Positions 36,842-46,270 of a stretch of DNA of 64,000 bases are shown in pieces. A model generated the notes under the pieces. That model searched no databases and had not been told where the DNA came from. It saw nothing but the letters and a program-made list of their open reading frames with translations. This DNA is from Massilia litorea (GTDB taxonomy: Bacteria; Pseudomonadota; Gammaproteobacteria; Burkholderiales; Burkholderiaceae_D). The position numbers were made by a program, and so were the translations under genes. The stretch lies in the NCBI RefSeq assembly GCF_015101885.1, contig NZ_CP062941.1:434001-498000 (forward strand), read 5' to 3'. How positions within the stretch are numbered: position 1 is the stretch's first letter; every line of letters starts with the position of its first letter.

Positions 36842-37495
36842 TTAGATATCGTCGAGAACGGCCGGCTGCAAATGGGCGACCTCGCCCCAGCTGACCAGCT
36901 CCAGCTTGCCGCCCTGCACCGTAAACCGGTTGACGCTGGCATTGAGGACCTTGAAATCGCGCGGCGTTTCCAGCGACAGGCCGAGTGCAGCCCGATAAAT
37001 GCATTCGAGCACGCCGCCGTGGGCGACGATCGCCAGCGATTTACCTGGATTGTCCTCTGCCCAGCCGAGCACGGCGCCGATTACCCGGTCATAGAACTCG
37101 CGGAAGGATTCGCCCCGGTTCTGCCCCGGCGGCAGCTGGGCATCGACGTCGCGCCCCTGCCAGGCTGCGAATTCCTTGGGGAAGCGTTCGGCGATGTCGG
37201 CGTACAGCAAGCCCTCGAAGCCGCCATAGCAGCGCTCGCGCAGGCGCCCATCTATATAGAGGGGCAAGCCAATGACGTCGCCGAGGGCCTTGGCGGTCTG
37301 GCTGGCACGCGCCAGGTCGCTCGAGACGAGGACGTCGAAATGTTCGTTGGCCAGGCTGGCCGCCAGGGCGCGCGCCTGGCGCTGCCCTTCTTCGTTCAGG
37401 TCGATGTCGAGGTGGCCCTGCAGGCGGCGTTCGGCGTTCCAGGCGGTTTCGCCATGACGGATCAGCACGATCCGGGTAGGGGTGTCGTTATGCAT
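36842..37495 (-). CDS. Histidine phosphatase family protein (phosphoglycerate mutase-like)
   Basis: 217 residues. The phosphohistidine motif is LIRHGETAWNAERRLQGHLD, with a further Arg in SSDLARASQTA, the acid RERCYGGFEGL, and the second His in AIVAHGGVLECI. Family members include cofactor-dependent phosphoglycerate mutase, alpha-ribazole phosphatase (CobC) and broad phosphatases (GpmB/PhoE); length and sequence do not decide among them, and no cobalamin genes are near. Cytoplasmic. Confidence 0.93.
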   Translation of the reverse strand: MHNDTPTRIVLIRHGETAWNAERRLQGHLDIDLNEEGQRQARALAASLANEHFDVLVSSDLARASQTAKALGDVIGLPLYIDGRLRERCYGGFEGLLYADIAERFPKEFAAWQGRDVDAQLPPGQNRGESFREFYDRVIGAVLGWAEDNPGKSLAIVAHGGVLECIYRAALGLSLETPRDFKVLNASVNRFTVQGGKLELVSWGEVAHLQPAVLDDI

Positions 37496-37537
37496 GCGGT
37501 CCAGAATGCGCCCGGAAAGCCGGGCGAGGTGAAATGA

Positions 37538-38203
37538 TCAGGTAGAAAGCGTCGCTGCGACCTCAGGATTGAGCGAATAGACGCCGTAGATCTGCGCTTC
37601 GTCGAGAATGTGGCCACTCAGCGCCGCCCTTGCCTCGGCACAGGTAAAACTGCCCTCGAGCGGAAATTCGGCGATGTCGAGCGCATAGATTGTAAACACA
37701 TAGGTGTGAACGCGCTCGTCGTTCCATGGCGGGCACGGGCCGTCGTAGCCGAAGTATTCGCCGGCCATGGCCGGATCCGACGCGAACCAGCTGGTGTAGT
37801 CGTTGACGCCCTGGCGCAGCTGGTGCTCGGTGCCGTTCTTGACGAGGAAAGGGACGTTCGGGCCGCTCTTGCCGCCCGGCGTGATCATGTCGGAGAACTG
37901 GCCCTCTTCGATCGCCTTCAGGCTCGGCGGGATGTCGACCAGCGCCCAGTGATGGAAATCGGCGCGCTTGAGCGACTCCGGCACGACCTTCCCTTCCTTG
38001 TTGACGTCGGTGCCGTCGGTCGGCGCATCGCCATCGACGCACAGGATCGCCAGCGACTGGGTACCAGCCGGCACGCCGTCCCAGGCCAGGTGGGGATTGC
38101 GATTGTTCGACAAGCGTACGTGCGCTTGCGGATCGATGACCGCGAACGCGCACTCCGGCGGAATCATGCCGCCTTCAGTAAATGAATCGCTCCAGATGTT
38201 CAT
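37538..38203 (-). CDS. YbhB/YbcL (PEBP, Raf kinase inhibitor-like) family protein
   Basis: 221 residues from the ATG at 38203, supported by GGGGGAG upstream; upstream codons from 38293 are open but have no start signal. The PEBP fold is seen in NRNPHLAWDGVPAGTQSLAI, then LCVDGDAPTDGTDVNKEGK, DFHHWALVDIPPSL and YDGPCPPWNDERVHTYVFTI, with the conserved D-x-D, H-W and P-P-x-x-x-x-H residues. Ligand unknown. The gap to the phosphatase gene is about 42 bases; they may be cotranscribed. Confidence 0.92.
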   Translation of the reverse strand: MNIWSDSFTEGGMIPPECAFAVIDPQAHVRLSNNRNPHLAWDGVPAGTQSLAILCVDGDAPTDGTDVNKEGKVVPESLKRADFHHWALVDIPPSLKAIEEGQFSDMITPGGKSGPNVPFLVKNGTEHQLRQGVNDYTSWFASDPAMAGEYFGYDGPCPPWNDERVHTYVFTIYALDIAEFPLEGSFTCAEARAALSGHILDEAQIYGVYSLNPEVAATLST

Positions 38204-38264
38204 CTTCGACTCCCCCACTGAACCTCCTTGTATGTTGTATTGACCGTGCGCTGCTACCGGGGTT

Positions 38265-38723
38265 TCAACGCGAAACAACGACCGGATCAACACGCAGCCA
38301 GATGGTCACCGGACCGTCGTTCGTCAGGCTCACTTTCATGTCTGCGCCGAATTGACCGGTCTCCACTTTGCCATGGCGCTGCCGCGCCTGGCGCACGAAA
38401 TAATCGAACAGGCGACGCCCGTCGTCGGGGCTGGCCGCCGGCGAAAACGAAGGACGGGTGCCGGAGCGGGTATCGGCCGCCAGCGTGAACTGCGGCACGA
38501 GCAGCAGTGCGCCTTCGGTATCGGTGACGCTGCGGTTCATTTTGCCGGCCTCGTCGGAAAACACCCGGTAGCCCAGCAATTTGGCCAGCAGGGCGTCCGC
38601 TTCGCGCTCGGTATCGCCCTTCTCGGCGCAGACCAGCACCATCAGGCCGGCATCGATGGCGCCGACCGTCGCGCCCTCGACCACGACGCTGGCGTGGCTG
38701 ACGCGTTGCAGCAGCCCGATCAT
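38265..38723 (-). CDS. dtd: D-aminoacyl-tRNA deacylase
   Basis: 152 residues. Removes D-amino acids (notably D-tyrosine) from tRNA. Begins [20 protein letters not shown]; the family's QFTL region is [20 protein letters not shown], and the NDGPVTIWL motif near the C-terminus matches the Gly-cisPro element. The ATG overlaps the tyrS stop by four bases, a fitting pairing because both deal with tyrosyl-tRNA. Confidence 0.97.
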   Translation of the reverse strand: MIGLLQRVSHASVVVEGATVGAIDAGLMVLVCAEKGDTEREADALLAKLLGYRVFSDEAGKMNRSVTDTEGALLLVPQFTLAADTRSGTRPSFSPAASPDDGRRLFDYFVRQARQRHGKVETGQFGADMKVSLTNDGPVTIWLRVDPVVVSR

Positions 38724-39982
38724 GCCGTAAAGCTGACTCGCGCGAACTTGCGCTTGCCCACCTGCATCACGAACTGGCCGGCGTCGACTTTCAGATTCTT
38801 GTCGCTGACGACATTGCCGTCGATGCGCACGCCGCCCTGGTCGACCATGCGCATGGCTTCCGAGGTCGAGGCGCACAGGCCGGCCGCCTTCAGCAGCTGC
38901 GCCACGCCCAGCGGCGCGCCCGAGACGGCGACTTCCGGCACGTCGTCGGGGATGCCGCCCTTCGAGCGGTTGACGAAGTCGGCCAGCGCATCCTCGGCCG
39001 CCTGGGCCGAATGGAAGCGGGCGACGATCTCCTTGCCCAGCGCCACTTTGGCGTCGCGCGGGTTGGCGCCGCCCTCGACGGCAGCCTTCAGGGCGGCGAT
39101 GTCGTCCAGCGAGCGGAAGGACAGCAGCTCGAAATAGCGCCACATCATCACGTCCGAAATGCTCATCAGCTTGGCGAACATCGTATTCGGCGCTTCGGTG
39201 ATGCCGATGTAATTGTTCTTCGACTTGGACATTTTCTCGACGCCGTCCAGGCCTTCGAGCAGCGGCATGGTCAGGATGCACTGTGGCTCTTGCCCATAGT
39301 CCTTCTGGAGTTCGCGTCCAACCAGCAAATTAAATTTCTGGTCTGTTCCACCTAGCTCAAGGTCTGACTTCAAAGCGACCGAATCGTAGCCCTGCATCAA
39401 GGGATACAGGAACTCATGGACGGCAATCGGAGTCCCACTCTTGTAGCGCTTGGTGAAGTCGTCGCGTTCCATCATGCGGGCGACGGTGTAGCGCGAGGCC
39501 AATTGAATCATGCCGCGCGCGCCGAGGGGGTCGCACCACTCGGAGTTGTAGCGCATTTCGGTGCGCTCGGCGTCGAGCACGAGGGAAGCCTGACGGAAAT
39601 AGGTCATGGCGTTTTCCTCGACCTGCTCGCGGGTGAGCGGCGGGCGCGTGACGTTACGGCCCGACGGATCGCCAATCATCGAGGTGAAGTCGCCAATCAG
39701 GAAAATCACCTGGTGGCCCAGGTTCTGGAGCTGGCGCAGCTTGTTCAGCACCACGGTATGGCCCAGGTGCAGGTCGGGGGCGGTCGGGTCCAGGCCCAGC
39801 TTGATACGGAGCGGCGTGCCGGTCTTTTCCGAGCGCACCAGCTTCTGCACGAATTCGCTTTCGATCAGCAGTTCGTCGACGCCGCGCTTGGTGATGGCGA
39901 GCGCTTCCTGGACCTTGTCGGACAGGGGCACAGCGGTGGCGGAAGCGGAGTTGTTATTACTACAAGACGCGGAGTCTGTCAT
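38720..39982 (-). CDS. tyrS: Tyrosyl-tRNA synthetase
   Basis: 420 residues, class I synthetase. HIGH-type motif in DLHLGHTVV (72-75) and KMSKS in [13 protein letters not shown] near residue 250. The C-terminal S4 domain ([35 protein letters not shown]) binds tRNA. Belongs to the TyrRS group with an N-terminal extension ([20 protein letters not shown]). Divergent from the M23 peptidase gene, with a 150-base intergenic region holding TACAAT at 40034-40039 that may be the -10 of the rightward gene. Confidence 0.98.
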   Translation of the reverse strand: MTDSASCSNNNSASATAVPLSDKVQEALAITKRGVDELLIESEFVQKLVRSEKTGTPLRIKLGLDPTAPDLHLGHTVVLNKLRQLQNLGHQVIFLIGDFTSMIGDPSGRNVTRPPLTREQVEENAMTYFRQASLVLDAERTEMRYNSEWCDPLGARGMIQLASRYTVARMMERDDFTKRYKSGTPIAVHEFLYPLMQGYDSVALKSDLELGGTDQKFNLLVGRELQKDYGQEPQCILTMPLLEGLDGVEKMSKSKNNYIGITEAPNTMFAKLMSISDVMMWRYFELLSFRSLDDIAALKAAVEGGANPRDAKVALGKEIVARFHSAQAAEDALADFVNRSKGGIPDDVPEVAVSGAPLGVAQLLKAAGLCASTSEAMRMVDQGGVRIDGNVVSDKNLKVDAGQFVMQVGKRKFARVSFTA

Positions 39983-40132
39983 AAATTCTTTGTAGGAGTT
40001 TGGCTAAAACGGTTGTAGGAGCGCATATTTTGGTACAATGCTCGATCCCATCAATCTTGCTGCAAGAAAACTTTTTAAAACAACAAGAAAAATAGCGGTC
40101 CTAAGTTCAAGCGGTAAATTTTAACTGATTGC

Positions 40133-41494
40133 ATGAACCCAATACATAAATTCACCCGCAAAAGCCTGTTGAGCCTGGCCAATACGAGCCGTAAAACTCG
40201 TATCGTCGGCGCCGGCGCCCTTGCTCTCGCACTGTGCGCGTTTGGCGCTGTTGCGACCGCTCCGATCACCCAGGACGACAGCAACGTCCAGGTCGTGTCC
40301 GTCTCCGAACACCTGGCCCTGCCAAATCTCGCCGACCAGATCAGCGCCCTGCAACAGGACGAGCAGCAATTCATCCACGAAGAGCGCGTGCGTTCGGGTG
40401 ATTCTATCGGCACCATGCTCGGCCGCCTTGGCGTGAACGATGCGCAGGCCCAGAACTTCATCCGTTCCGATAAACTCGCCCGCCGCCTCCTGTCCTTGAA
40501 AAACGGCAAGCGCCTGCAGGCCGAGACCGACGAGAACGGCGAACTGCTGTCGCTGCGCGCCACCCTGACCGACAAGAACAGCGAGCCGACCACGCTCACC
40601 ATCGTCCGCCATGGCGACAGTTTCAAGGCAAGCGAAGCCCCTGCCAAGCTCGAGCGCCGCGTCGAAATGCGTTCGCGCGAAATCACCAATTCCTCGCTCT
40701 ACGCGGCCACCGACGCGAACGTCGACGGCGGCTCGATTCCGGATTCGGTGGTCGGCGAAATCATCAAGATGTTCTCGACCAACATCGACTTCCGCGGCGA
40801 CCTGAAGCGCGGCGACCGTTTCAATGTTGTCTACGAAACCTTCTGGCTCGACGGCGAACTGGTCAAAACCGGCCGCATCCTGGCAGGCGAATTCATCAAC
40901 CGCGGCGCCAGCTACCAGGCCGTGTGGTTCGAAGACCCGGTCACCCGGCAGGGCGGCTACTACAGCCTGGACGGCAAGTCGCTGAAAAAAGCCTTCCTCA
41001 AGTCGCCGCTCGAATTCACCCGCGTCTCGTCGGGCTTCGCCAACCGCGTGCACCCGATCTCGGGCGAGTGGAAAGCACACAAGGGCATCGATTTCGCAGC
41101 CCCGACCGGCACCCCAATCCGCGCCGCCGGCGACGGCACTGTCGACTTCGCCGGTGTATCTAACGGCTACGGCAACATGGTCGTCCTGAAGCACTGGTCG
41201 AACTACAGCACCGCCTACGCCCACATGAGCCGCATCAACGGCCTGCGCAAGGGCGCCAAGGTCACGCAAGGCCAGGTCATCGGCTTCGTCGGCTCGACCG
41301 GCTGGTCGACCGGCGCGCACCTGCACTACGAATTCCGCGTCGCCGATGTCGCACGCGATCCGAGCACGCTGAAAGACCTGATGGCCGCTCCCCTGAGCAA
41401 GGGCGAACTGGCCCGCTTCCGGATGGCTGCCGCGGAAATGAACCACCGCTTCTCGCTGCTGACCCCGGGCGGCAACGCCATGGCTGCCCGCTAA
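40133..41494 (+). CDS. M23 family zinc metallopeptidase (MepM/OapA-like)
   Basis: 453 residues with one N-terminal hydrophobic helix (IVGAGALALALCAFGAVATA) as a membrane anchor or signal. Middle region: a LysM-like/OapA-like part (RVRSGDSIGTMLGRLGV, FRGDLKRGDRFNVVYET). The C-terminal peptidase domain has the zinc set: His in HKGIDFAAPTGTP with the following Asp, then HLHYEF near residue 400. It should cleave peptidoglycan cross-links in the periplasm during growth. The neighbourhood (tyrS, anmK, erpA) is conserved in Burkholderiales. Ended by the terminator at 41514-41552. Confidence 0.95.
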   Translation: MNPIHKFTRKSLLSLANTSRKTRIVGAGALALALCAFGAVATAPITQDDSNVQVVSVSEHLALPNLADQISALQQDEQQFIHEERVRSGDSIGTMLGRLGVNDAQAQNFIRSDKLARRLLSLKNGKRLQAETDENGELLSLRATLTDKNSEPTTLTIVRHGDSFKASEAPAKLERRVEMRSREITNSSLYAATDANVDGGSIPDSVVGEIIKMFSTNIDFRGDLKRGDRFNVVYETFWLDGELVKTGRILAGEFINRGASYQAVWFEDPVTRQGGYYSLDGKSLKKAFLKSPLEFTRVSSGFANRVHPISGEWKAHKGIDFAAPTGTPIRAAGDGTVDFAGVSNGYGNMVVLKHWSNYSTAYAHMSRINGLRKGAKVTQGQVIGFVGSTGWSTGAHLHYEFRVADVARDPSTLKDLMAAPLSKGELARFRMAAAEMNHRFSLLTPGGNAMAAR

Positions 41495-41513
41495 GCGCCT
41501 CACGCATCTTCGT

Positions 41514-41552
41514 AAAACGCCTTCCCTGCTTCATGGCACGGAAGGCGTTTTT
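41514..41552 (+). terminator. Rho-independent terminator of the M23 peptidase gene
   Basis: AAAACGCCTTCC, 14-base loop, GGAAGGCGTTTTT. It lies just before the anmK start, so anmK should have its own promoter or rely on read-through. Confidence 0.85.
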
Positions 41553-41578
41553 ACGTGGGTCTCGATTATGATGGGCAC

Positions 41579-42688
41579 ATGATGACGAACAATTCCTCCT
41601 CTTCCCTTTATATTGGCCTGATGTCGGGCACCAGCCTGGACGGGGTCGACGGCGTGCTGGCCGATTTCGCCGACGGCAGCATCCGCACCCTCGAGGCCGC
41701 GTTTGTCCCCTTCCCGGCCACCCTGCGCGCCGAGCTGATGGCCTTGCAGGCAAACGGACAGAACGAGATCGAGCGCGAGGCGATCGCCGCCAACGGGCTG
41801 GCGCAGGCTTATGCCGAGTGCGTCGAGGCCTTGAAGACGCACGCGCCCGGACGGGTTGCCGCCGTTGCCGTGCACGGCCAGACCGTGCGCCACCGGCCCG
41901 AACTCGGTTTTACGCGCCAGACAAATAATCCCTCGCTGCTGGCCGAACTGACGGGCATCGACGTCATTGCCGACTTCCGCAGCCGCGACATCGCGGCCGG
42001 CGGCCAGGGTGCGCCGCTGGTGCCGGCGTTTCACGCGGCGGCCTTCGGCAAGCCGGGGACGACGCGCGTGGTCGTGAATATCGGCGGCATCGGCAACATC
42101 AGCATGCTGCACGAAGACGGCCGCGTCACCGGCTACGACACCGGGCCGGGCAATGTGCTGATGGACGGCTGGATCGGGCGCCATCAAGGCAAGGAATACG
42201 ACGAGGGTGGGGCCTGGGGCGCGAGCGGGACGGTGGACGCCGCCCTGCTCGCGACCTTGCTGGAAGAACCGTATTTCCACCAGCCGGCACCGAAGAGCAC
42301 GGGGCGCGACCTTTTCCACATGGAATGGCTGGATGCGCACCTGGCGGGCTTCTCGAGCCTCCCCGCGGCCGACGTGCAGGCGAGCCTGACCGCCCTGACC
42401 GCGCAGACAATCGCCAACGCCATCCTGGCCGAGAACGTGCGCGTCGACGCCGTCTATGTCTGCGGCGGCGGCGCCTACAACGGCACGCTGCTGCGCATGC
42501 TGGCGGCCGCTCTCGGCGGCCATGTGCTGGTGGAATCGACGGCAGAACTCGGCATCGCGCCGAACCGGGTCGAGGCGCTGGCGTTCGCCTGGCTGGGCTA
42601 TCGGTTCAATGAGCGCCAGCCGGGCAACATGCCGGCGGTGACGGGGGCGAAGGGGCTGCGAATTTTAGGCGCACTGTATCCTGCCTAG
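41579..42688 (+). CDS. anmK: Anhydro-N-acetylmuramic acid kinase
   Basis: 369 residues. Converts anhydroMurNAc from peptidoglycan recycling to MurNAc-6-phosphate. The signature [20 protein letters not shown] is at the N-terminus; [20 protein letters not shown] and [10 protein letters not shown] form the ATP/sugar site; the C-terminus has [17 protein letters not shown]. Two adjacent ATG codons (41579 and 41582) are both possible. Its place beside an M23 peptidase suggests shared work on peptidoglycan turnover, though a terminator separates them. Confidence 0.96.
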   Translation: MMTNNSSSSLYIGLMSGTSLDGVDGVLADFADGSIRTLEAAFVPFPATLRAELMALQANGQNEIEREAIAANGLAQAYAECVEALKTHAPGRVAAVAVHGQTVRHRPELGFTRQTNNPSLLAELTGIDVIADFRSRDIAAGGQGAPLVPAFHAAAFGKPGTTRVVVNIGGIGNISMLHEDGRVTGYDTGPGNVLMDGWIGRHQGKEYDEGGAWGASGTVDAALLATLLEEPYFHQPAPKSTGRDLFHMEWLDAHLAGFSSLPAADVQASLTALTAQTIANAILAENVRVDAVYVCGGGAYNGTLLRMLAAALGGHVLVESTAELGIAPNRVEALAFAWLGYRFNERQPGNMPAVTGAKGLRILGALYPA

Positions 42689-42712
42689 ATGCAGGTAGAG
42701 CAATCGCAGTGG

Positions 42713-42856
42713 CAGGGTGGGCTCCGCCCACGCGCGTCATCCTTTGCACGGCTGCGGCTTTACACGCGCAGCGCCACCTTGCATGCGATATGGCGCTCGC
42801 GCGTATAAAGTCGCGTCTGTGCAGGTGATAGCCCGCGTGGGCGGAGCCCACCCTAC
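42713..42856. repeat. REP/MITE-like paired inverted element, copy C
   Basis: Outer arms CAGGGTGGGCTCCGCCCACG and its inverse CGTGGGCGGAGCCCACCCTA are nearly perfect. The middle, unlike copies A and B, is also palindromic: TTTACACGCGC-AGCGCCA pairs with TGGCGCTCGCGCGTATAAA, so almost all 144 bases could form one long hairpin. It lies between the convergent anmK and erpA genes. Confidence 0.85.
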
Positions 42857-42885
42857 AAAAGCGTGCCACCCACAGCCCAAGGCGC

Positions 42886-42913
42886 AAAAAACAAATCCGG
42901 GCATTGCCCGGAT
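42886..42913 (-). terminator. Rho-independent terminator of erpA
   Basis: On the minus strand: ATCCGGGC, loop AAT, GCCCGGAT followed by TTGTTTTTT. Confidence 0.9.
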
Positions 42914-42952
42914 CTGATAACGACACCCGGCCAGGCCGGGTTAGCGTAAAAC

Positions 42953-43321
42953 TTACGCCGAGAACGACGAACCGCAGCCGCAGGTGCTGGTCGCGTTCGG
43001 GTTCTTGATGACGAACTGGGCGCCCTCCAGGTCATCCTTGTAGTCGATTTCGGCGCCGACGAGGTACTGGTAGCTCATCGAGTCGATCAGCAGCTGCACG
43101 CCGTTCTTCTCCATGGTCGTGTCGTCTTCGTTGACGATTTCGTCGAAGGTGAAGCCGTACTGGAAGCCCGAGCAGCCGCCACCCTGCACGAAGACGCGCA
43201 GTTTCAGGTCGGGATTGCCCTCTTCCTCGATCAGTTGCGCCACTTTTTCAGCGGCGCTATCGGTGAAGACGATAGGGGTCGGGATGGTGTCAAAGTCTAC
43301 TACTTCGGCCACTGCAGTCAT
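42953..43321 (-). CDS. erpA: Iron-sulfur cluster insertion protein ErpA
   Basis: 122 residues from the ATG at 43321 (AGGAG ten bases upstream). A-type carrier with the three conserved Cys: one in [16 protein letters not shown] and two in [14 protein letters not shown] at the C-terminus. It delivers 4Fe-4S clusters to apoproteins, for example in isoprenoid synthesis. ErpA rather than IscA is chosen because no isc genes are near and the neighbours match the usual betaproteobacterial erpA locus. Confidence 0.95.
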   Translation of the reverse strand: MTAVAEVVDFDTIPTPIVFTDSAAEKVAQLIEEEGNPDLKLRVFVQGGGCSGFQYGFTFDEIVNEDDTTMEKNGVQLLIDSMSYQYLVGAEIDYKDDLEGAQFVIKNPNATSTCGCGSSFSA

Positions 43322-43375
43322 GGATAAACTCCTGATTGGATTCAAATTTATTCCATTATAGACTGTTCGTGACGG

Positions 43376-43774
43376 TCATGCCTGAGAGGCCTCCGCCACG
43401 GCCAGGTGGAACACGGGCTCGCCCGCCGGCTGGTGCGTGAGCTTGCCGGTAACCAGGGCGCCGCCGTGCATCTCGAGCAGCTTGTAATGGACATCACCAT
43501 GAATGCGGCCTTTCGGCTGTAATTCAAGTAGTTCCGTGGAAAAAACCGATCCGGCGATGAATCCATTGACGACCAGGTTGGCGCAGCGTACTTCACCCTC
43601 GATGCGCGCGTGCTCCGAAACGATCAGCACGCTGTCCACGCCTTCGCTGGCGATCACGTTGCCGTGCACTTCGCCGTCGATGCGCAGGCCGCCGCTGAAG
43701 CACAGGTCGCCCTCGATCCGGGCAGCGATGCCGATCAGGCTGTCAATTTCGCTTTTTGCATTGCGACCGAACAT
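43376..43774 (-). CDS. Bactofilin family (polymer-forming cytoskeletal) protein
   Basis: 132 residues from the ATG at 43774. A short beta-helix of repeated strands: GLRIDGEVHGNVIASEGVDS, HARIEGEVRCANLVVNGFIA and GRIHGDVHYKLLEMHGGALV, characteristic of bactofilins, which form filaments involved in cell shape or in anchoring cell-wall enzymes. An adjoining peptidoglycan enzyme is absent on the same strand, although anmK and the M23 peptidase lie nearby on the other strand. Confidence 0.92.
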   Translation of the reverse strand: MFGRNAKSEIDSLIGIAARIEGDLCFSGGLRIDGEVHGNVIASEGVDSVLIVSEHARIEGEVRCANLVVNGFIAGSVFSTELLELQPKGRIHGDVHYKLLEMHGGALVTGKLTHQPAGEPVFHLAVAEASQA

Positions 43775-43929
43775 GGTGGCACCCCTGAGAGATAGATGTT
43801 GTGATCGGAAAAAACCGATCAACCCATCGGTCAATTTACCGATCTCATCAGTTGCCGCCTTGATCTAGCTCTTGTCAGCTAGTGCAGGGCGGCAACGCCA
43901 CAGGGATGCTCTTCAGTTATGCAACGAGC

Positions 43930-44967
43930 TTAGGGCAGCAGCGCGATCTGCTGCAAGCCGGTCGTCTCGTCAAAGCCGAACATCAGGTTCATGCACTGTA
44001 CGGCCTGGCCGGAAGCGCCCTTCACCAGGTTGTCCTGCACCACCAGGATGACGACGGTGTTGCCGCCCTCCGGACGGTGCAACGCCAGGCGCAGCATGTT
44101 CGAGCCGCGCGTCGAGCGGGTTTCCGGGTGCGAGCCGAAAGGCATGACGTCGACGAAAGGCGAATCGGCATAGGTTTCCTCGAACAGCGCCTGCAGCTGC
44201 TCATCGGTGACTTCCTTCGTCAGGCGCGCGTACAGGGTGGCGTGCATGCCGCGGATCATCGGCACCAGGTGCGGGGTGAAGATCAGGCCGACCTTGTCGC
44301 CCGTAAAACGCTGCAGCTGGGCCGAGGTTTCCGGGGTATGGCGGTGGCCGGCGACGCCGTAGGCCTTGAAATTGTCGCTCGCTTCCGAGAACAGGGTGCC
44401 AATTTCCGCCTTGCGGCCGGCGCCCGAGACACCCGATTTCGCATCGGCGATCAGGTTGCCGGCGTCGATCAGGCCGGCTTTCAGGAGCGGTACGAAGCCC
44501 AGCTGCATCGTCGTCGGGTAGCAGCCCGGGTTGGCGATCAGGCGCGCCCCTTTGATGTCTTCGCGGTTCAGTTCCGGCAGGCCGTACACGGCTTCCTCGA
44601 TCAGCTCGGGCGCCGTGTGCTCGATCTTGTACCATTTCTCGAAGGACGCGCGGTCCTTCAGGCGGAAGTCGGCGGCGAGATCGATGACTTTCACGCCGGC
44701 GGCCAGCAGGGCCGGAGCTTGCGCCATGGCCACGCCGTGCGGGGTGGCGAAGAACACCACGTCGCATTGCGTCAGATCGGCCTTGTCGGGCGCCGAGAAG
44801 GCGAGATCGACGCGGCCGCGCAGCGACGGAAACATGTCGGCCACCGGCAGGCCGTCTTCCTTGCGCGAAGTGATCGCGGTCAGCTCCACGCCGGGGTGGG
44901 CCGCCAACAGCCGCAGCAATTCCACGCCCGTGTAACCGGTTCCGCCAACGATGCCAACTTTGATCAT
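43930..44967 (-). CDS. argC: N-acetyl-gamma-glutamyl-phosphate reductase
   Basis: 345 residues from the ATG at 44967 (AAAGGAAAG upstream). Third step of arginine synthesis. NADP fold at [18 protein letters not shown], catalytic Cys149 in [13 protein letters not shown], and the His in GHRHTPE. C-terminal portion ends with [20 protein letters not shown]. No other arg gene is adjacent. It is transcribed in the same direction as rplM-rpsI, beyond their terminator. Confidence 0.97.
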   Translation of the reverse strand: MIKVGIVGGTGYTGVELLRLLAAHPGVELTAITSRKEDGLPVADMFPSLRGRVDLAFSAPDKADLTQCDVVFFATPHGVAMAQAPALLAAGVKVIDLAADFRLKDRASFEKWYKIEHTAPELIEEAVYGLPELNREDIKGARLIANPGCYPTTMQLGFVPLLKAGLIDAGNLIADAKSGVSGAGRKAEIGTLFSEASDNFKAYGVAGHRHTPETSAQLQRFTGDKVGLIFTPHLVPMIRGMHATLYARLTKEVTDEQLQALFEETYADSPFVDVMPFGSHPETRSTRGSNMLRLALHRPEGGNTVVILVVQDNLVKGASGQAVQCMNLMFGFDETTGLQQIALLP

Positions 44968-45054
44968 GTTCTTTCCTTTGAAAATATGAATGGTGCAATG
45001 AGGCTGCAATTTTAACAGTCGATCGCTTTCAGGGCAGCGCATGCGGGCGCGGCA

Positions 45055-45080
45055 TAAAAAAAGCCGCCCGAAGGCGGCTT
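45055..45080 (-). terminator. Rho-independent terminator of the rplM-rpsI operon
   Basis: On the minus strand: AAGCCGCC, loop TTCG, GGCGGCTT followed by TTTTTA; a UUCG tetraloop hairpin, about 40 bases past the rpsI stop. Confidence 0.94.
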
Positions 45081-45120
45081 CTTGTCCAGCAGTAAGCAGT
45101 CCGGAGACTGCTTGAAACGA

Positions 45121-45513
45121 TTAACGCTTCGAGAACTGCTTGGCGCGACGTGCTTTACGCAGGCCGACTTTCTTACGCTCGACTTCACGGGCGTCACGGG
45201 TGACGAAACCGGCACGTGCCAGGTCGCCCTTGAGGCCTGCGTCGTAGTCGATCAGTGCGCGGGTGATGCCGTGACGGACGGCGCCAGCCTGGCCCGATTC
45301 GCCACCGCCGTGCACGTTGACCTTGATGTCGAAACGCTCGACGTTGCCGGTCAGTTCCAGCGGCTGACGGATGACCATCAGGCCGGTTTCGCGCGAGAAG
45401 TATTCGTTCGCAGGCTTGCCGTTCACGACGATCAGGCCGGTGCCGGCTTTGATGAACACGCGAGCGACTGCACTCTTGCGACGGCCGGTGCCGTAGTTGT
45501 AGTTACCGATCAT
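45121..45513 (-). CDS. rpsI: 30S ribosomal protein S9
   Basis: 130 residues, full length. [20 protein letters not shown] at the N-terminus, then [20 protein letters not shown], and the C-terminal SKR tail that reaches the P-site tRNA. It is nine bases after rplM, the standard L13-S9 operon. Confidence 0.99.
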   Translation of the reverse strand: MIGNYNYGTGRRKSAVARVFIKAGTGLIVVNGKPANEYFSRETGLMVIRQPLELTGNVERFDIKVNVHGGGESGQAGAVRHGITRALIDYDAGLKGDLARAGFVTRDAREVERKKVGLRKARRAKQFSKR

Positions 45514-45522
45514 GTCAGTTCC

Positions 45523-45951
45523 TTAGAGGGTCAGTGCTTGTGGTTGCTGTGCTGCGTGCGGGTGGGTGCCTTCCGCGTACACTTTCAGCTTCTTGATCAT
45601 TGCATAGCCCAGCGGGCCCTTCGGCAGCATGCCTTTGACAGCCTTTTCCAGGGCACGGCCCGGGAAGCGCTGTTGCATTTTCAGGAAGTTGGTTTCGTAG
45701 ATACCGCCCGGGTAGCCCGAGTGACGGTAGTACGTCTTGTTGGTGGCTTTCGTGCCGGTCACGCGCAGTTTGCCTGCGTTGACGACGACGATGTAGTCAC
45801 CGGTATCGACGTGCGGAGTGAATTCTGGCTTGTGTTTGCCGCGCAGTCGGAGTGCCACTTCGCTGGCAACACGTCCGAGGACCAAGTCCGTCGCGTCAAT
45901 CACGAACCAGTCGCGCTGGACTTCATGGCCCTTAGCGGAAAAAGTTTTCAT
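45523..45951 (-). CDS. rplM: 50S ribosomal protein L13
   Basis: 142 residues, full length. [20 protein letters not shown] at the start, [20 protein letters not shown], then [10 protein letters not shown] and the signature [20 protein letters not shown]. First gene of the rplM-rpsI operon, driven by the promoter at 46054-46083, giving a leader of about 95 bases in which an autoregulatory site could lie. Confidence 0.99.
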   Translation of the reverse strand: MKTFSAKGHEVQRDWFVIDATDLVLGRVASEVALRLRGKHKPEFTPHVDTGDYIVVVNAGKLRVTGTKATNKTYYRHSGYPGGIYETNFLKMQQRFPGRALEKAVKGMLPKGPLGYAMIKKLKVYAEGTHPHAAQQPQALTL

Positions 45952-46270
45952 GTTGACTTCCTAAATATATGTAAATTGCTCAAATGGCGGTTCCGCAATT
46001 GTCGCTGCGGACTCATCCTTATTATCTTTTCCAGAGCAAATGGAAAGCCGACGATTGTACTTCGACCAGACCACATGAGTCAAGACACCACGAGGAAGCC
46101 TGTCGCATCGACGCCTCCTCGCACGGCGCCAATTCGCCAGCGTGATGACATTCGACAATCAATCCCTTGCGAACCGGGCTAGACTCGGCTCAACCATTCC
46201 CTAGCGAAACTATCTGTTGACCGTAGAAACGATAGCAAATTACCATGAGTCAACTATCTGAGGAGTCTTC
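45952..46270. other. 319-base intergenic region with the rplM promoter
   Basis: It lies between the divergent rplM gene and the secreted hydrolase gene. It holds the sigma70-like promoter at 46054-46083 facing left. On the right side, no clear -35/-10 for the hydrolase gene was found; GAGGAG at 46260-46265 is its ribosome site. No repeat or RNA was seen. Confidence 0.5.
46054..46083 (-). promoter_or_regulatory. Sigma70-type promoter for rplM-rpsI
   Basis: On the minus strand TTGACT (46083-46078), an 18-base spacer and TACAAT (46059-46054). Both boxes match consensus well, and transcription would start near 46047, about 95 bases ahead of the rplM ATG. Confidence 0.7.
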
